A stretch of DNA of 64,000 nucleotides from Lichenifustis flavocetrariae (GCF_026130545.1 NZ_JAMOIM010000006.1:186001-250000); one strand, 5' to 3'; shown: positions 26,994 through 35,885, numbered from the stretch's first letter. Notes: generated by a model not told the origin, from the sequence alone. A program made the numbers and translations.

Positions 26994-28310
26994 TCAGGGC
27001 TTCGGATAGCCGGCCTGGCGGATGGCGCGCTCGGTGGTGGCCTGCGCTTCGGCCAGCCCCTGGTCAATCGTCTTCTGGCCCGCGATGACGGCCGAGAATG
27101 TCTGCCCGACAGCCGTGCCGATGTTTTGGAACTCAGGGATCCCGACAAACGAAATGCCCGTATAGGGCACCTTCTCCTGTGTGGAATCATGCATGTTGGC
27201 GGTCTCGATCGTGGCCAGCGTCAAGGGCGCGAAGGGGGCCGCGTCGAGATAGGCCTTGTTGTCATAGGTCGATTTGCGCGTGCCTGGCGGCACGCTGGCC
27301 CAGCCGTTCTCCTTGGCCACGAGGGCGATGTATTCGGGCGAGGTCGCCCAATAGACGAAACTCTTGGCCGCCTCGGGGGCCTTGGAGGAGGTCGGCACCG
27401 CCAGGGCCCAGGCCCACAGGTAATGATTGCCCTTGTCGAATTTACCAACCGGCGGATGCGCATAGCCGACCTTGTCGGCCACCTTGCTCTCCTTCGGGTT
27501 GGTCAGGAAGCCGGCCGATACCGTTGCGTCGACCCACATCCCACACTTGCCCGAGGCGAACAGCGCCAAGGTCTCGTTATATCCATTGGCCGCCGCACCG
27601 GGTGGTCCGTAGTCCTTGAGCAAGGTGACGTAGGTGGTCAACGCGTCTTTCCAAGCCGGCTTGTCGAGCTGGGCCTTCCAATCCATGTCGAACCAGCGAC
27701 CGCCGTAGCTATTCACCACGGGACTGATCTGGCCCATATTCTCGCCCCAGCCGGGCTTGCCACGCAGGCAGACGCCATAGACGCCATGCGTCGGGTCGTT
27801 GATGGCTTTGGCGAAGTCGCCGATCTGTGCCCAGGTCGGCTGATCCGGCATGGTCAGACCGGCCTTCTCAAAAAGATCCTTCCGGTAGAAGGTCATCTGG
27901 CTCTCCGCATAGAACGGCAGAGCGTAGAGTTTGCCGTTGACGGACAGGCCATCGCGCACGGACTGCAGGACGTCGTCGAGTTTATAATCGGCCGGAACAT
28001 TCGTGAAGGGCACGAGCCAGTCCTGCTTGCCCCACAGCGGCGCCTCGAACAGGCCGATCGTCATCACGTCATATTGGCCGCCATGCGTGGCGATATCGGT
28101 GGTGAGCCTTTGACGCAGGACGTTTTCCTCCAGCGTCACCCAGTTGAGCTTGATGTCCGGATGGGCCGCCTCGAAGGTCTTTGAAAGTTTCTGCATCACG
28201 ATCATGTCGTTGTTGTTGACGGTCGCGATGGTCAGTTTTGTTTCGGCCATGGCAGGGCCGGTCGAAAGGGCGACAACAAGCGCCCCCAGGGTGATCCCGA
28301 GTTGTTTCAT
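26994..28310 (-). CDS. ABC transporter sugar/polyol-binding protein (family 1)
   Basis: A 438-residue periplasmic binding protein of the SBP_bac_1 family, close in type to SmoE/MtlE polyol binders. The signal peptide is MKQLGITLGALVVALSTGP ending AMA|ETKLT. The mature start TIATVNNNDMIVMQKLSKTF and the domains with YDVMTIGLFEAPLWG and YALPFYAESQMTFYRKDL are typical. Start 28310 is preferred over 28313 since GGAGGAA is then 2 to 7 bases upstream. The matching permeases and ATPase are missing from the cluster. Confidence 0.9.
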   Translation of the reverse strand: MKQLGITLGALVVALSTGPAMAETKLTIATVNNNDMIVMQKLSKTFEAAHPDIKLNWVTLEENVLRQRLTTDIATHGGQYDVMTIGLFEAPLWGKQDWLVPFTNVPADYKLDDVLQSVRDGLSVNGKLYALPFYAESQMTFYRKDLFEKAGLTMPDQPTWAQIGDFAKAINDPTHGVYGVCLRGKPGWGENMGQISPVVNSYGGRWFDMDWKAQLDKPAWKDALTTYVTLLKDYGPPGAAANGYNETLALFASGKCGMWVDATVSAGFLTNPKESKVADKVGYAHPPVGKFDKGNHYLWAWALAVPTSSKAPEAAKSFVYWATSPEYIALVAKENGWASVPPGTRKSTYDNKAYLDAAPFAPLTLATIETANMHDSTQEKVPYTGISFVGIPEFQNIGTAVGQTFSAVIAGQKTIDQGLAEAQATTERAIRQAGYPKP

Positions 28311-28374
28311 CATTTCCTCCCGTTTCGCCGGATCTCCGGCGGCTCGACGGACTTGGCGTCCGCTCTTGGACGGG

Positions 28375-29643
28375 TCAGGCGGTTGCCCGATCCCGCTTTT
28401 CCTCTGCAGCCCGCTCCTGGCCCAAAGCCAGCAAGCAGCCTGCGGTGAAGGTGTCGCCGAGCCCGAGTGTGGTGAGCGGGCGCTCCAGATAAGGTGACGC
28501 GCAGGCCACGGCCTGCCACTCGCCGTGCCGCGCATGTTCGGGCATCGGTAGATCGTGGAAGCGGGCGGACGGGCCCAGCGCACTGGGAAGCACCGGCTTG
28601 CCGGCCTCTGCCCTGGCGCTCGCCAGAAGACAGCCGGTCATGAGCGCCTGCATTTCGACGTCGGGATCCCGCTTCGTCACGGCCGCCGCCCAATGATCGG
28701 CGTGAACGCAGACGCGGTCGAAACCGGTGCGCTCGCCGAGCCGCCTCATGGCAGCGGCCGGGTCGCCGTCTCGTCCGTCGATCGCGATCAGTTCCGAATG
28801 GCTCATGCCGACGGATGTCGCGACGCCACGGCTGGAGGCAAGCACACGTTCGACGAGGTCGAGGCTATCATAACCCGCGAGTTCGAGATGAATGGTCTGT
28901 AGGCCGGCGGCGCGCCAACGGCGCCCGAGCGCCATGGTCCGGGCGAGTTCGCGGTCGAGATCATCCGCCGGTACTGCGCTGTAGCCGGACAGAAGCCCGG
29001 CACCGGCCTGGGGGGCGAGCGACGGGGTCAGCGCGTCGAAGTCGGGATCGTCTTCGAGGCCGAGATTGTGGAACCTTACGATGATGCGGGACGAACGGCG
29101 GGGAATCAGAGGTCCCACAGCCCGCCCCGCGGTATATTCAAAGATGAAGATCGCCGGACGTCGAACGCCGCGCGGCGCTACTTCCGCTGCAAGGCCGATC
29201 CGGCCGCCCTCGGCCAGCAGAATGCCGGGTGGCACGTGTTCCAGCATGAAGGACGATCGGTCGCCCAGGCAGAGCAGCGCCGGCGCCCCGAGCGTCGAGA
29301 GCACCCAGGCGGCATGCGGACCCGTGCCACCCAGTGAGGTCACCATCGGGACATGGGTGGCAAGCCAGCCTGGACCCTCCGGCCAGTCGACCGCGACCTC
29401 ACCACCGACGCCCGCTTCGGCCCGCCCGAGCAGAAGCGCCGCGAAGGCGGCCGCATGTGGGTCGGATGCGTCCAGCAGGGCCTGCATGTCATGCATCGAC
29501 ACGCGAGCGTCGATGCAGGCACCCAAACCGCAAAAGGTCAGAGGCGCCGCAGCCGCCGCTTCAGGCAGCGCCGCAATGCACGCGTCATATCGCGATGCCC
29601 AGACATTCGGAGCAACCATCGAGTTCCGCCCAAATCGCGTCAT
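28375..29643 (-). CDS. ADP-dependent phosphofructokinase/glucokinase-like sugar kinase
   Basis: A 422-residue protein resembling the ADP-specific PFK/GK family (ribokinase fold), best known from archaea. Landmarks are TFCGLGACIDA near residue 36, SLGGTGPHAAWVLSTLG (103-119), the HxE motif in IHLELAG (252-254) and the catalytic-base loop GLGDTF with D397, the counterpart of GAGD in PfkB kinases. It would phosphorylate a sugar in the cytoplasm, possibly using ADP. The start is ATG 29643; ATG 29619 is possible and better spaced from a GCGGAA. It is the first gene of the minus-strand catabolic cluster. Confidence 0.75.
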   Translation of the reverse strand: MTRFGRNSMVAPNVWASRYDACIAALPEAAAAAPLTFCGLGACIDARVSMHDMQALLDASDPHAAAFAALLLGRAEAGVGGEVAVDWPEGPGWLATHVPMVTSLGGTGPHAAWVLSTLGAPALLCLGDRSSFMLEHVPPGILLAEGGRIGLAAEVAPRGVRRPAIFIFEYTAGRAVGPLIPRRSSRIIVRFHNLGLEDDPDFDALTPSLAPQAGAGLLSGYSAVPADDLDRELARTMALGRRWRAAGLQTIHLELAGYDSLDLVERVLASSRGVATSVGMSHSELIAIDGRDGDPAAAMRRLGERTGFDRVCVHADHWAAAVTKRDPDVEMQALMTGCLLASARAEAGKPVLPSALGPSARFHDLPMPEHARHGEWQAVACASPYLERPLTTLGLGDTFTAGCLLALGQERAAEEKRDRATA

Positions 29644-29670
29644 CGCGCGTCAATTGTTATCTATTTCATG

Positions 29671-29700
29671 CAAAGTCCTCCAGACTTTGGCTTGTGTCAA
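29671..29700 (-). promoter_or_regulatory. candidate promoter/operator of the kinase-led cluster
   Basis: On the minus strand a perfect TTGACA (29700-29695) lies upstream of the kinase start. A perfect inverted repeat CAAAGTC-CTCCA-GACTTTG (29671-29689) lies just downstream, where a -10 box and repressor site would be expected. The -10 hexamer itself is poor, so an activator or another start site is possible. Confidence 0.35.
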
Positions 29701-29799
29701 GGGTCATGGAAGGCTGCCCGTCGTTGCATGGCGGCGCCGCAGAGGCCGATCGAAGGGCCTTCCGGCCGCGTCCTCGCTTCACCAGGGCAAACATCCAGA

Positions 29800-31014
29800 T
29801 CAGGGGAGGGCGCTCTGGAGGGCCCGGAGGAGTTCGTCGGACGGATTGCCGTCGGGCACGAGCCCGACCCGCGCTTGGGCAAGCCGGATCGTGTCGCGGA
29901 GTTCAAGGCTGACCCGGCCTTCCCGGTTGTCGACCGGCAGCCCGAGCGCGGCAAGTTTTGCTTGAAGTGCGATGCGGCTCTCACGCGACATGCCGGCTGC
30001 ATTCGGCCATGCCGCGGCCACCGCGGGTCCTCCCTGCATACGGTCGGCCAGCGTGGCGACACTCAGCACATACGCATCCGAGAAATTATAGGTCTTCAGG
30101 ACGGGGTAATTGTCCGTCACCAGAAAGGCCGGACCGGCCGCACCCGCAGGGAAGAACAGAGTGGCATCGCCGCGCGCCGGAAAAGCCTCTCCGTCCGGCC
30201 GCGTGACGCCATGCGCCGTCCAATCGGTGAAACTGCCGTGGCTCCGCGCCAGGTCGAGCCCCGGCGGCAGCCGCACCTCGACGCCCCAGGGAAGACCCGG
30301 TTGCCACCCCTGCTGGCGTAGGAAATTCGCGATCGAGGCGAGAGCATCGGGCACGCTGCCCCAGATGTCTCGTCGCCCGTCGCCATCCTGGTCGACGGCA
30401 TATTTCTCGAAGCTCGACGGCATGAACTGCGGCTGGCCCATGGCGCCGGCCCAGGAGCCGCGCAGTTTCTCGCGCGGCACATCGCCGTCCTTCAGCATCG
30501 TCAGTGCCGCGAGCAGTTCGGCGCGCGTAAGGTCGGGGCGCCAATCCATGGCCGCCAGCGTGGCCAGCGAACGGATCACGTCCTTATTGCCGGGCGATGC
30601 GCCATAATTCGTTTCAAGTCCCCACACGGCCACGACGATCGCCGGCGGAACACCGAAACGATTTTCGATCGCCGCAAGAGACTCATGCCACCGCGCAAGG
30701 GCGGCCTGTCCGGCCGCGATCCGGCCCGCCGTCACCTGGGAGGCCAGATAGGCCCCGATGGGCTTTGCGAATTCCGGCTGCCGCCGTGTCAGCGACGCGA
30801 CCGTGGGATCGGGCACGAGGCCCGCGAAAGCCGCATCGAAGACGGCCCGTGGAATGCCTTGGGCCTGGGCCGCCGGCCAGAGCGTGGCCATCAAGGTTGA
30901 AAAGGGCGCTCCCGGCGCAGCCGCGCGACCTTCCACAGTCGAAAACGCCAGAATGGCGCAGACCATGGCAAAGGTGCGTCGGAAAGCCGTCGAGCCATGC
31001 CGTCTGCCGATCAC
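29800..31014 (-). CDS. lytic murein transglycosylase (MltB-type) with peptidoglycan-binding domain
   Basis: A 404-residue exported enzyme that cleaves peptidoglycan glycan strands, leaving 1,6-anhydro ends. The SLT_2/MltB catalytic domain (residues ~35-325) carries the catalytic glutamate in WGLETNYG and the AGAMGQPQFMPSSF segment. The C-terminal ~60 residues form a PG_binding_1 domain (LQAKLAALGLPVDNREG). The start is taken as GTG 31014, giving an N-terminus VIGRRHGSTAFRRTFAMVCA that forms a signal peptide ending near GRA|AAPG; ATG 30966 is the alternative. Confidence 0.88.
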   Translation of the reverse strand: MIGRRHGSTAFRRTFAMVCAILAFSTVEGRAAAPGAPFSTLMATLWPAAQAQGIPRAVFDAAFAGLVPDPTVASLTRRQPEFAKPIGAYLASQVTAGRIAAGQAALARWHESLAAIENRFGVPPAIVVAVWGLETNYGASPGNKDVIRSLATLAAMDWRPDLTRAELLAALTMLKDGDVPREKLRGSWAGAMGQPQFMPSSFEKYAVDQDGDGRRDIWGSVPDALASIANFLRQQGWQPGLPWGVEVRLPPGLDLARSHGSFTDWTAHGVTRPDGEAFPARGDATLFFPAGAAGPAFLVTDNYPVLKTYNFSDAYVLSVATLADRMQGGPAVAAAWPNAAGMSRESRIALQAKLAALGLPVDNREGRVSLELRDTIRLAQARVGLVPDGNPSDELLRALQSALP

Positions 31015-31247
31015 GATCTCATAGTCCCCGCCACGTTGCGCTCCTTCGGCATGGTGTCTCAAAGGATCAGCCTGACAAACGCCAGAGCTCCGACGGCCTG
31101 AGCGATGCATTCTATAACCCGGTTTCGTCCACAGGACTCAAGCACGGCGTCTCGCCACCCGCCGGCAACACCTTGCGGGATCGGGTCGAACGAGCCTATG
31201 CGTCAGCATGAAGAGCGCCGAGACGCTCGATCATATCGGGATGGGTC

Positions 31248-32558
31248 ATGTCTGCTACTGCAACACCGGGCATCACGGCTGCCGCGCCTGGGGATCTCGA
31301 CAGCGCCGTCGCCAAGGCGCGGGCCAGGCTCGTCCCATTCCTGATCCTCATGTACACGTTGGCGTTCCTCGATCGCTCGAACGTCGGGTTCGCCAAACAG
31401 GCCTTTCAGGCCGATACGGGTCTCAGCGACAGCGCATTCGCGCTCGGTGCCGGGCTTTTCTTCGTCGGATATGCGCTCTTCGAAGTGCCGTCGAACCTCA
31501 TTCTGCATCGGGTTGGCGCCCGCTGGTGGATGGCACGCATCATGATCACCTGGGGGCTCGTCTCGGCGGCCACGATGTTCGCGCATGGCGAAACCTCATT
31601 CTACATCCTGCGCGTGCTGCTTGGAATCGCCGAGGCGGGCTTCTTCCCGGGCGTGATCCTCTTCGTCACCTTCTGGTTTCCCCGCCGGACGCGCGGGCGC
31701 ATTCTCGGCCTCTTCTATTTCGGCTATCCGCTTTCGCTCATGTTCGGCAGCCCGCTCAGCGGTCTTTTGCTCGATTTCGACGGCGCTTTCGGTCTGCGTG
31801 GTTGGCAATGGATGTACCTGATCGAAGGGATCGTCGCCTCGATCGTCGGCATCGTCGCCTACTGGGCCCTGTCCGACCGGCCCGAACAGGCGACGTGGCT
31901 CAGCCCGGGTGAGCGCGCCGCCATCGCGCAGGAACTCGCGTCGGAAGACCGTGCGAAACGCCATGAAGGTCCCGCTTCCTTGAGCAAGGTCTTCACCGAT
32001 CCGCGTATGCTGCATTTCACGCTCATCTATTTCCTGCTGCAGATCGGCAGCTATGGCGTGGCTTTCTACCTGCCGACGCAGGTCAGCGCGTTGCTGGGGG
32101 TCAAGGTCGGGCTTGAAGTCGGGTTGGTCTCGGCCATTCCTTGGGCGGTTGCGCTGGCCGTCATGTTCTTCTGGCCTGATCTTGCGGTGAAGACCGGCAA
32201 CGAACGCTTGTTCGGATTTGTGTCCGTCCTGGCCATCGGGGTCGGGCTTGTCATCGCGGCCCATGCGTCACCAGCGATCGCCATCGCGGCACTGTGCCTG
32301 ACGACAGCCGGTATCGCTTCCGCCCAGCCCATCTTCTGGACCTTCCCGACCAATTATCTCGGCGGGATCGCTGCAGCAGGCGGGATCGCGGCCATCAACT
32401 CGGTCGGCAATCTCGGCGGGTTCTTTGCCCCGAACCTCAGGGTTTGGGCCGAGCATCAGTTCGGAACGCCCGTCGCGAGCCTCTATGCGCTTGCCATTGC
32501 GGCGGCCTTCGGGGCCGGGCTGGTGCTTCTGCTACCGCGCCGACGCGGCACCGTCTGA
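31248..32558 (+). CDS. MFS transporter, anion:cation symporter (ACS) family
   Basis: A 436-residue, 12-helix transporter. The family signature LAFLDRSNVGFAKQAF in TM1, GYALFEVPSNLIL in TM2 and RVLLGIAEAGFFPGVIL in TM4 mark the ACS group (phthalate, tartrate, hexuronate or nicotinate permeases), so an organic acid is the likely substrate. It starts at ATG 31248, divergent from the lytic transglycosylase gene, and has no enzyme neighbour to refine the substrate. Confidence 0.88.
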   Translation: MSATATPGITAAAPGDLDSAVAKARARLVPFLILMYTLAFLDRSNVGFAKQAFQADTGLSDSAFALGAGLFFVGYALFEVPSNLILHRVGARWWMARIMITWGLVSAATMFAHGETSFYILRVLLGIAEAGFFPGVILFVTFWFPRRTRGRILGLFYFGYPLSLMFGSPLSGLLLDFDGAFGLRGWQWMYLIEGIVASIVGIVAYWALSDRPEQATWLSPGERAAIAQELASEDRAKRHEGPASLSKVFTDPRMLHFTLIYFLLQIGSYGVAFYLPTQVSALLGVKVGLEVGLVSAIPWAVALAVMFFWPDLAVKTGNERLFGFVSVLAIGVGLVIAAHASPAIAIAALCLTTAGIASAQPIFWTFPTNYLGGIAAAGGIAAINSVGNLGGFFAPNLRVWAEHQFGTPVASLYALAIAAAFGAGLVLLLPRRRGTV

Positions 32559-32576
32559 TCCGGGCAAGCCAGACCC

Positions 32577-32861
32577 TTACGAGCCCTGGACCACATAGGC
32601 ACAATAGCCATAGCCCGTGTCACTCTCGGGCCGTGAGGTGCAGATGTGGCACTGGGTATCCTGCGAAGGCAGAACGTTCTCCTTGCTGAACTGAACACCC
32701 GTCGGCCGGAATGTCAGCATGCCCCCGGTCCCGGATCGGAGCTGGTCGCAGGGCACGGGATGGCAGTCCCGTCCCGAGCAGCACCGGGCATCGTACCAGG
32801 AATGCGCGCCCACAGGCGTGGCGGACAGAAGTAGAAAAAGCGACGCGGGTCGGACAATCAC
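32577..32861 (-). CDS. small secreted Cys-rich protein
   Basis: A 94-residue exported protein of unknown role. GTG 32861 is chosen because AGAGGAGA lies ~8 bases upstream and it gives the signal peptide VIVRPASLFLLLSATPVGA before HSWYD. The mature part begins HSWYDARCCSGRDC, a motif shared by hypothetical exported proteins of Rhizobiales, and contains seven cysteines in all, ending HICTSRP...GYCAYVV. Disulfides or metal binding are plausible. It converges with the MFS gene, with 18 bases between them. Confidence 0.75.
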   Translation of the reverse strand: MIVRPASLFLLLSATPVGAHSWYDARCCSGRDCHPVPCDQLRSGTGGMLTFRPTGVQFSKENVLPSQDTQCHICTSRPESDTGYGYCAYVVQGS

Positions 32862-33073
32862 GAGGCAGTCTCCTCTGCTGTCACGCAATGCGGCGAGGAG
32901 AGCCACTCGCTACGCCCGACCAAATCGCCGCTTTCATAGACTCTTCATGCAACGCTCGTGCCGAAGCAACCCGCCGCATCGTCGCATCTGCGCAAGACGA
33001 CCTGCCTGCGACCTTCCGCCCCGAACCACCTGCGATTCTCGACCGTTCACTCCCACACAGGGAGAACCACACC

Positions 33074-33976
33074 ATGATCGATCCGGCCGCAGATCGCATG
33101 CGAATGCAAGATCCGCGCACCCAACATCCGATGCCGCCCTTTCCGAAACAGCCGCAGGCCGCGCCGGGTCTCGCCACGAAAATGGAGCCGCAACCCGACC
33201 ACGGAGAGCTGAGCTACAAAGGACATGGGCGCCTCTCAGGGCGAAAGGCGCTCATCACAGGCGCCGATTCGGGGATCGGGCGTGCGGCCGCCATTGCCTA
33301 TGCGCGTGAGGGCGCCGATGTCGCGCTGGTTTATCTTCCCAGCGAAGAGCCCGACGCCAAAGAAGTCGTGAAGCTCATCGAAGCCGAGGGCCGCAAGGCC
33401 GTGCCGCTGCCGGGTGACATCAGCCAGGAAAGCTTCTGCGAAACACTTGTCGAGCAGGCGGTGGCGGGGCTCGGCGGGATCGATATCCTGGTCAACAATG
33501 CCGCCAAGCAGACCACCCAGTCGGACATCGCCGACATTACGAATGAGCAGTTCGACAAGACGTTGAAGACCAATCTCTACGCCATGTTCTGGATCACCAA
33601 GGCGGCCCTGCGTTTCATGCCCCCCGGTGCCGCCATCATCAACACGAGTTCGGTGCAGGCCTACCATCCCTCTCAGGGGTTGGTCGACTACGCGACCACC
33701 AAGGCCGGCATCCAGGCTTTTACGGAGGCGCTGGCGCGCCAAGTCATCAGCAAAGGGATCCGGGTGAATGCCGTCGCACCTGGACCGTTCTGGACTGCGC
33801 TGCAGCCGAGTGGCGGCCAGACCCAGGAGAAGGTGGAAAAATTCGGCTCCTCCGTGCCGATGGGCAGGCCCGGGCAGCCTGTCGAACTGGCTCCGGTCTA
33901 TGTCCTGCTGGCGTCGCAGGAAGGAAGCTACATCAGTGGCGAAACTTACGGCGCCACAGGCGGAAACAGCCTTTAG
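33074..33976 (+). CDS. SDR-family oxidoreductase, general-stress type
   Basis: A 300-residue short-chain dehydrogenase of the YhdF/YghA-like group with an N-terminal extension of ~50 residues (MIDPAADRMRMQDPR...). The Rossmann motif is TGADSGIGRAA, NAA at VNNAAKQ, catalytic Ser in NTSSVQAY and Tyr/Lys in DYATTKAG. Homologues are often induced by stress or starvation and have no firm substrate. The start 33074 follows AGGGAGAA. It precedes the DUF2382 stress-type genes on the same strand. Confidence 0.9.
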   Translation: MIDPAADRMRMQDPRTQHPMPPFPKQPQAAPGLATKMEPQPDHGELSYKGHGRLSGRKALITGADSGIGRAAAIAYAREGADVALVYLPSEEPDAKEVVKLIEAEGRKAVPLPGDISQESFCETLVEQAVAGLGGIDILVNNAAKQTTQSDIADITNEQFDKTLKTNLYAMFWITKAALRFMPPGAAIINTSSVQAYHPSQGLVDYATTKAGIQAFTEALARQVISKGIRVNAVAPGPFWTALQPSGGQTQEKVEKFGSSVPMGRPGQPVELAPVYVLLASQEGSYISGETYGATGGNSL

Positions 33977-34065
33977 ACCGGCAAGCACTCCAAAGCCGCG
34001 CTCCTGTCGATGTAAGTTTCCGCAAGGTCACACGACATTGTCTCCATAGAATTGTCGCCAACTCT

Positions 34066-34142
34066 GGAACAACGGTCACGATCCGGCTGTTCAAAGATTG
34101 GCACCTCTTTGGGAGGACCGTTTGGCTTATTGACCCAAACGG
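34066..34142 (+). promoter_or_regulatory. candidate EcfG (general stress sigma) promoter and adjacent palindrome
   Basis: GGAAC at 34066-34070 is followed after 17 bases by TGTT at 34088-34091, close to the alphaproteobacterial EcfG consensus GGAAC-N16/17-CGTT. Downstream at 34118-34142 is an inverted repeat CCGTTTGG / CCAAACGG with a 9-base spacer. Both precede the DUF2382 gene starting at 34249. Promoter use is inferred from sequence only. Confidence 0.45.
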
Positions 34143-34248
34143 AAGCAGTCCGGCCCCACGCGGGGGTGACGGCGGTGCAGCAGCACCTTTGCGCTCGTCG
34201 ACCAGTCGACGAAACTTGCAATAGCCAGTCTACCAAGGGATGAAAGAC

Positions 34249-35424
34249 ATGCCAGACATTCAAACGAACGATGTTCATAGTCGCACGATCACGGCCTTCT
34301 TCGACACCCGTGACGCCGCACGGACGGCAACCGACGATCTCGTCGCTGCTGGAATTCCGAAGGAGCACATCACGCTCACGGAGGGGTCCCAGTCGGGCAC
34401 GGTGACCGAGCGATCCACTGCGACGGAAGACAAGGGATTCTGGGACGAGCTGAAGGATTTGTTTCTGCCTGACGAGGACCGTCACGGCTATGCCGAGGGA
34501 TTGCGCCGCGGAGGATATCTCCTGTCGGTCCGTGTTGAGGAAGCCAACTACACGCGCGTGCTCGACATTCTCGACACCGACGGGGCGATCGACATGGATG
34601 AACGCGAGGCGCAATGGCGCTCGTCCGGCTGGACCGGTGCCGCGACCGGGGCGATGGCCACGGACAATCGCACGTCTTCGGCCACCGACATGAAGCTGGC
34701 ATCCGCGACCGCGACGTCGTCTTCAGCGACCCGTACCGCCACCAGTTCGCCTGTGACGGCAGCGAAGACCAGTAATGCATCCGCGGCGGTCGATTCCTTG
34801 CAGGCGGGCCATGACGAAGTCATTCCCGTCTACGAGGAAACTGCGCAGGTCGCGAAGCGTGACATCAATCATGGTCGTGTGCGCCTGCGCAGCTACGTGG
34901 TCGAAACGCCGATCAGCGAACAGGTGAACCTGCGCAACGAGCAGGTGCAGGTTGAGCGCCGCCCAGTGGATCGTCCCGTCTCAGCCACCGACGTTGCCTT
35001 CAAGGACCGCGTAATCGAGGCCGAGGAACACGCCGAGGAGGCGTTCATCACCAAGGACACGCGGGTCAAGGAAGAGATCAGCCTACGGAAAACGGTTGAA
35101 ACTCAGAGCCAGACCTTGGCCGACAAAGTTCGTCGTACGGAAGTGGATGTCGAAGACACCCGGGCCGATCGAGGCCTCGCGGGCACAAGCGGATTTTCGG
35201 CCGTGACGGACGCGAGCCGAATTGCCGAGCATATGGACGTGATCGCCTCCGACGGTACGAAGATCGGTACAGTCGATCACCTTGATGGGCCGGACAAGAT
35301 CAAGCTTGCGAAGACGACGTCACCTGATGGGCAGCACCATTACATTCCGCTGACCTGGATCGATCATGTCGACGCGCATGTACATCTCAACAAGACAAGC
35401 GTGGCAGCGAAGGCGGGTTGGTAG
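34249..35424 (+). CDS. DUF2382 (YsnF/AvaK) stress protein with N-terminal heat-induced YflT-like domain
   Basis: A 391-residue protein in three parts. Residues ~10-105 resemble the general stress protein 17M/YflT domain (TITAFFDTRDAARTATDDLVAAGI...YLLSVRV). After a Ser/Thr/Ala-rich linker, residues ~185-300 form a DUF2382 domain (VIPVYEETAQVAKRDINHGRVRLRSYV). Residues ~320-385 are a DUF2171/PRC-barrel-like unit (MDVIASDGTKIGTVDHLDG). ATG 34249 is preferred over 34240 because AAGGGA is then 8 bases upstream. Function unknown; a stress role is inferred from family and promoter. Confidence 0.85.
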   Translation: MPDIQTNDVHSRTITAFFDTRDAARTATDDLVAAGIPKEHITLTEGSQSGTVTERSTATEDKGFWDELKDLFLPDEDRHGYAEGLRRGGYLLSVRVEEANYTRVLDILDTDGAIDMDEREAQWRSSGWTGAATGAMATDNRTSSATDMKLASATATSSSATRTATSSPVTAAKTSNASAAVDSLQAGHDEVIPVYEETAQVAKRDINHGRVRLRSYVVETPISEQVNLRNEQVQVERRPVDRPVSATDVAFKDRVIEAEEHAEEAFITKDTRVKEEISLRKTVETQSQTLADKVRRTEVDVEDTRADRGLAGTSGFSAVTDASRIAEHMDVIASDGTKIGTVDHLDGPDKIKLAKTTSPDGQHHYIPLTWIDHVDAHVHLNKTSVAAKAGW

Positions 35425-35436
35425 GAAACATGATTC

Positions 35437-35470
35437 CCGGCAGGAGGGTTCTGATGTCTCCTGCCGGAGG
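35437..35470 (+). promoter_or_regulatory. hairpin that overlaps the next gene's ribosome site
   Basis: Perfect 10-bp arms (35437-35446 CCGGCAGGAG and 35458-35467 CTCCTGCCGG) with an 11-base loop are followed by AGGTTTTTAA and the ATG at 35478. The GGAGG ribosome site (35466-35470) shares its first two bases with the 3' arm. It could act as an attenuator, a leaky terminator or a temperature-sensitive translation switch. Confidence 0.55.
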
Positions 35471-35477
35471 TTTTTAA

Positions 35478-35885
35478 ATGATCAAGGATGGGCCAATGCC
35501 CGACATCACCGAGTCGCAAACCGTCGAACTCATCGAGGAAGTGGCGGATGTAGGTGTGCGTGACGTTGTGACTGGGCGCGTGCGCGTCGAGACCCGCGTC
35601 AAGCAATTTGAAGAACTTGCCCGTATGGAGCTTCAAAGTGACGTCGTCGAAGTGAGCCACGTGCCGATCGGTCGCGCCATTGTGGGTGACGTTCCACAAA
35701 CTCGTGTCGAAGGCGATCTCACCATCATACCGATCTTCGAGGAGATCATGGTCGTCGAGAAGCGGCTGGTTCTCAAGGAAGAGATTCACATCCGAAGACA
35801 TCAGAAGGCGGAGACCGTCGAGATCCCGGTCACTCTGCGGCGTGAGACGGCGGATATTCGTCGCCTCGGCCCAGCACAAGGTTGA
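35478..35885 (+). CDS. DUF2382 single-domain protein
   Basis: A 135-residue protein made almost entirely of one DUF2382 (YsnF/AvaK) domain: ETRVKQFEELARMELQSDVVEVSHVPIGRAI followed by IIPIFEEIMVVEKRLVLKEEIHI. It is a short paralogue of the domain in the gene just upstream, whose copy reads VIPVYEETAQVAKR. The start at 35478 follows GGAGG with 7-base spacing. Role unknown; family members occur near stress and CsbD genes, as here. Confidence 0.85.
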   Translation: MIKDGPMPDITESQTVELIEEVADVGVRDVVTGRVRVETRVKQFEELARMELQSDVVEVSHVPIGRAIVGDVPQTRVEGDLTIIPIFEEIMVVEKRLVLKEEIHIRRHQKAETVEIPVTLRRETADIRRLGPAQG

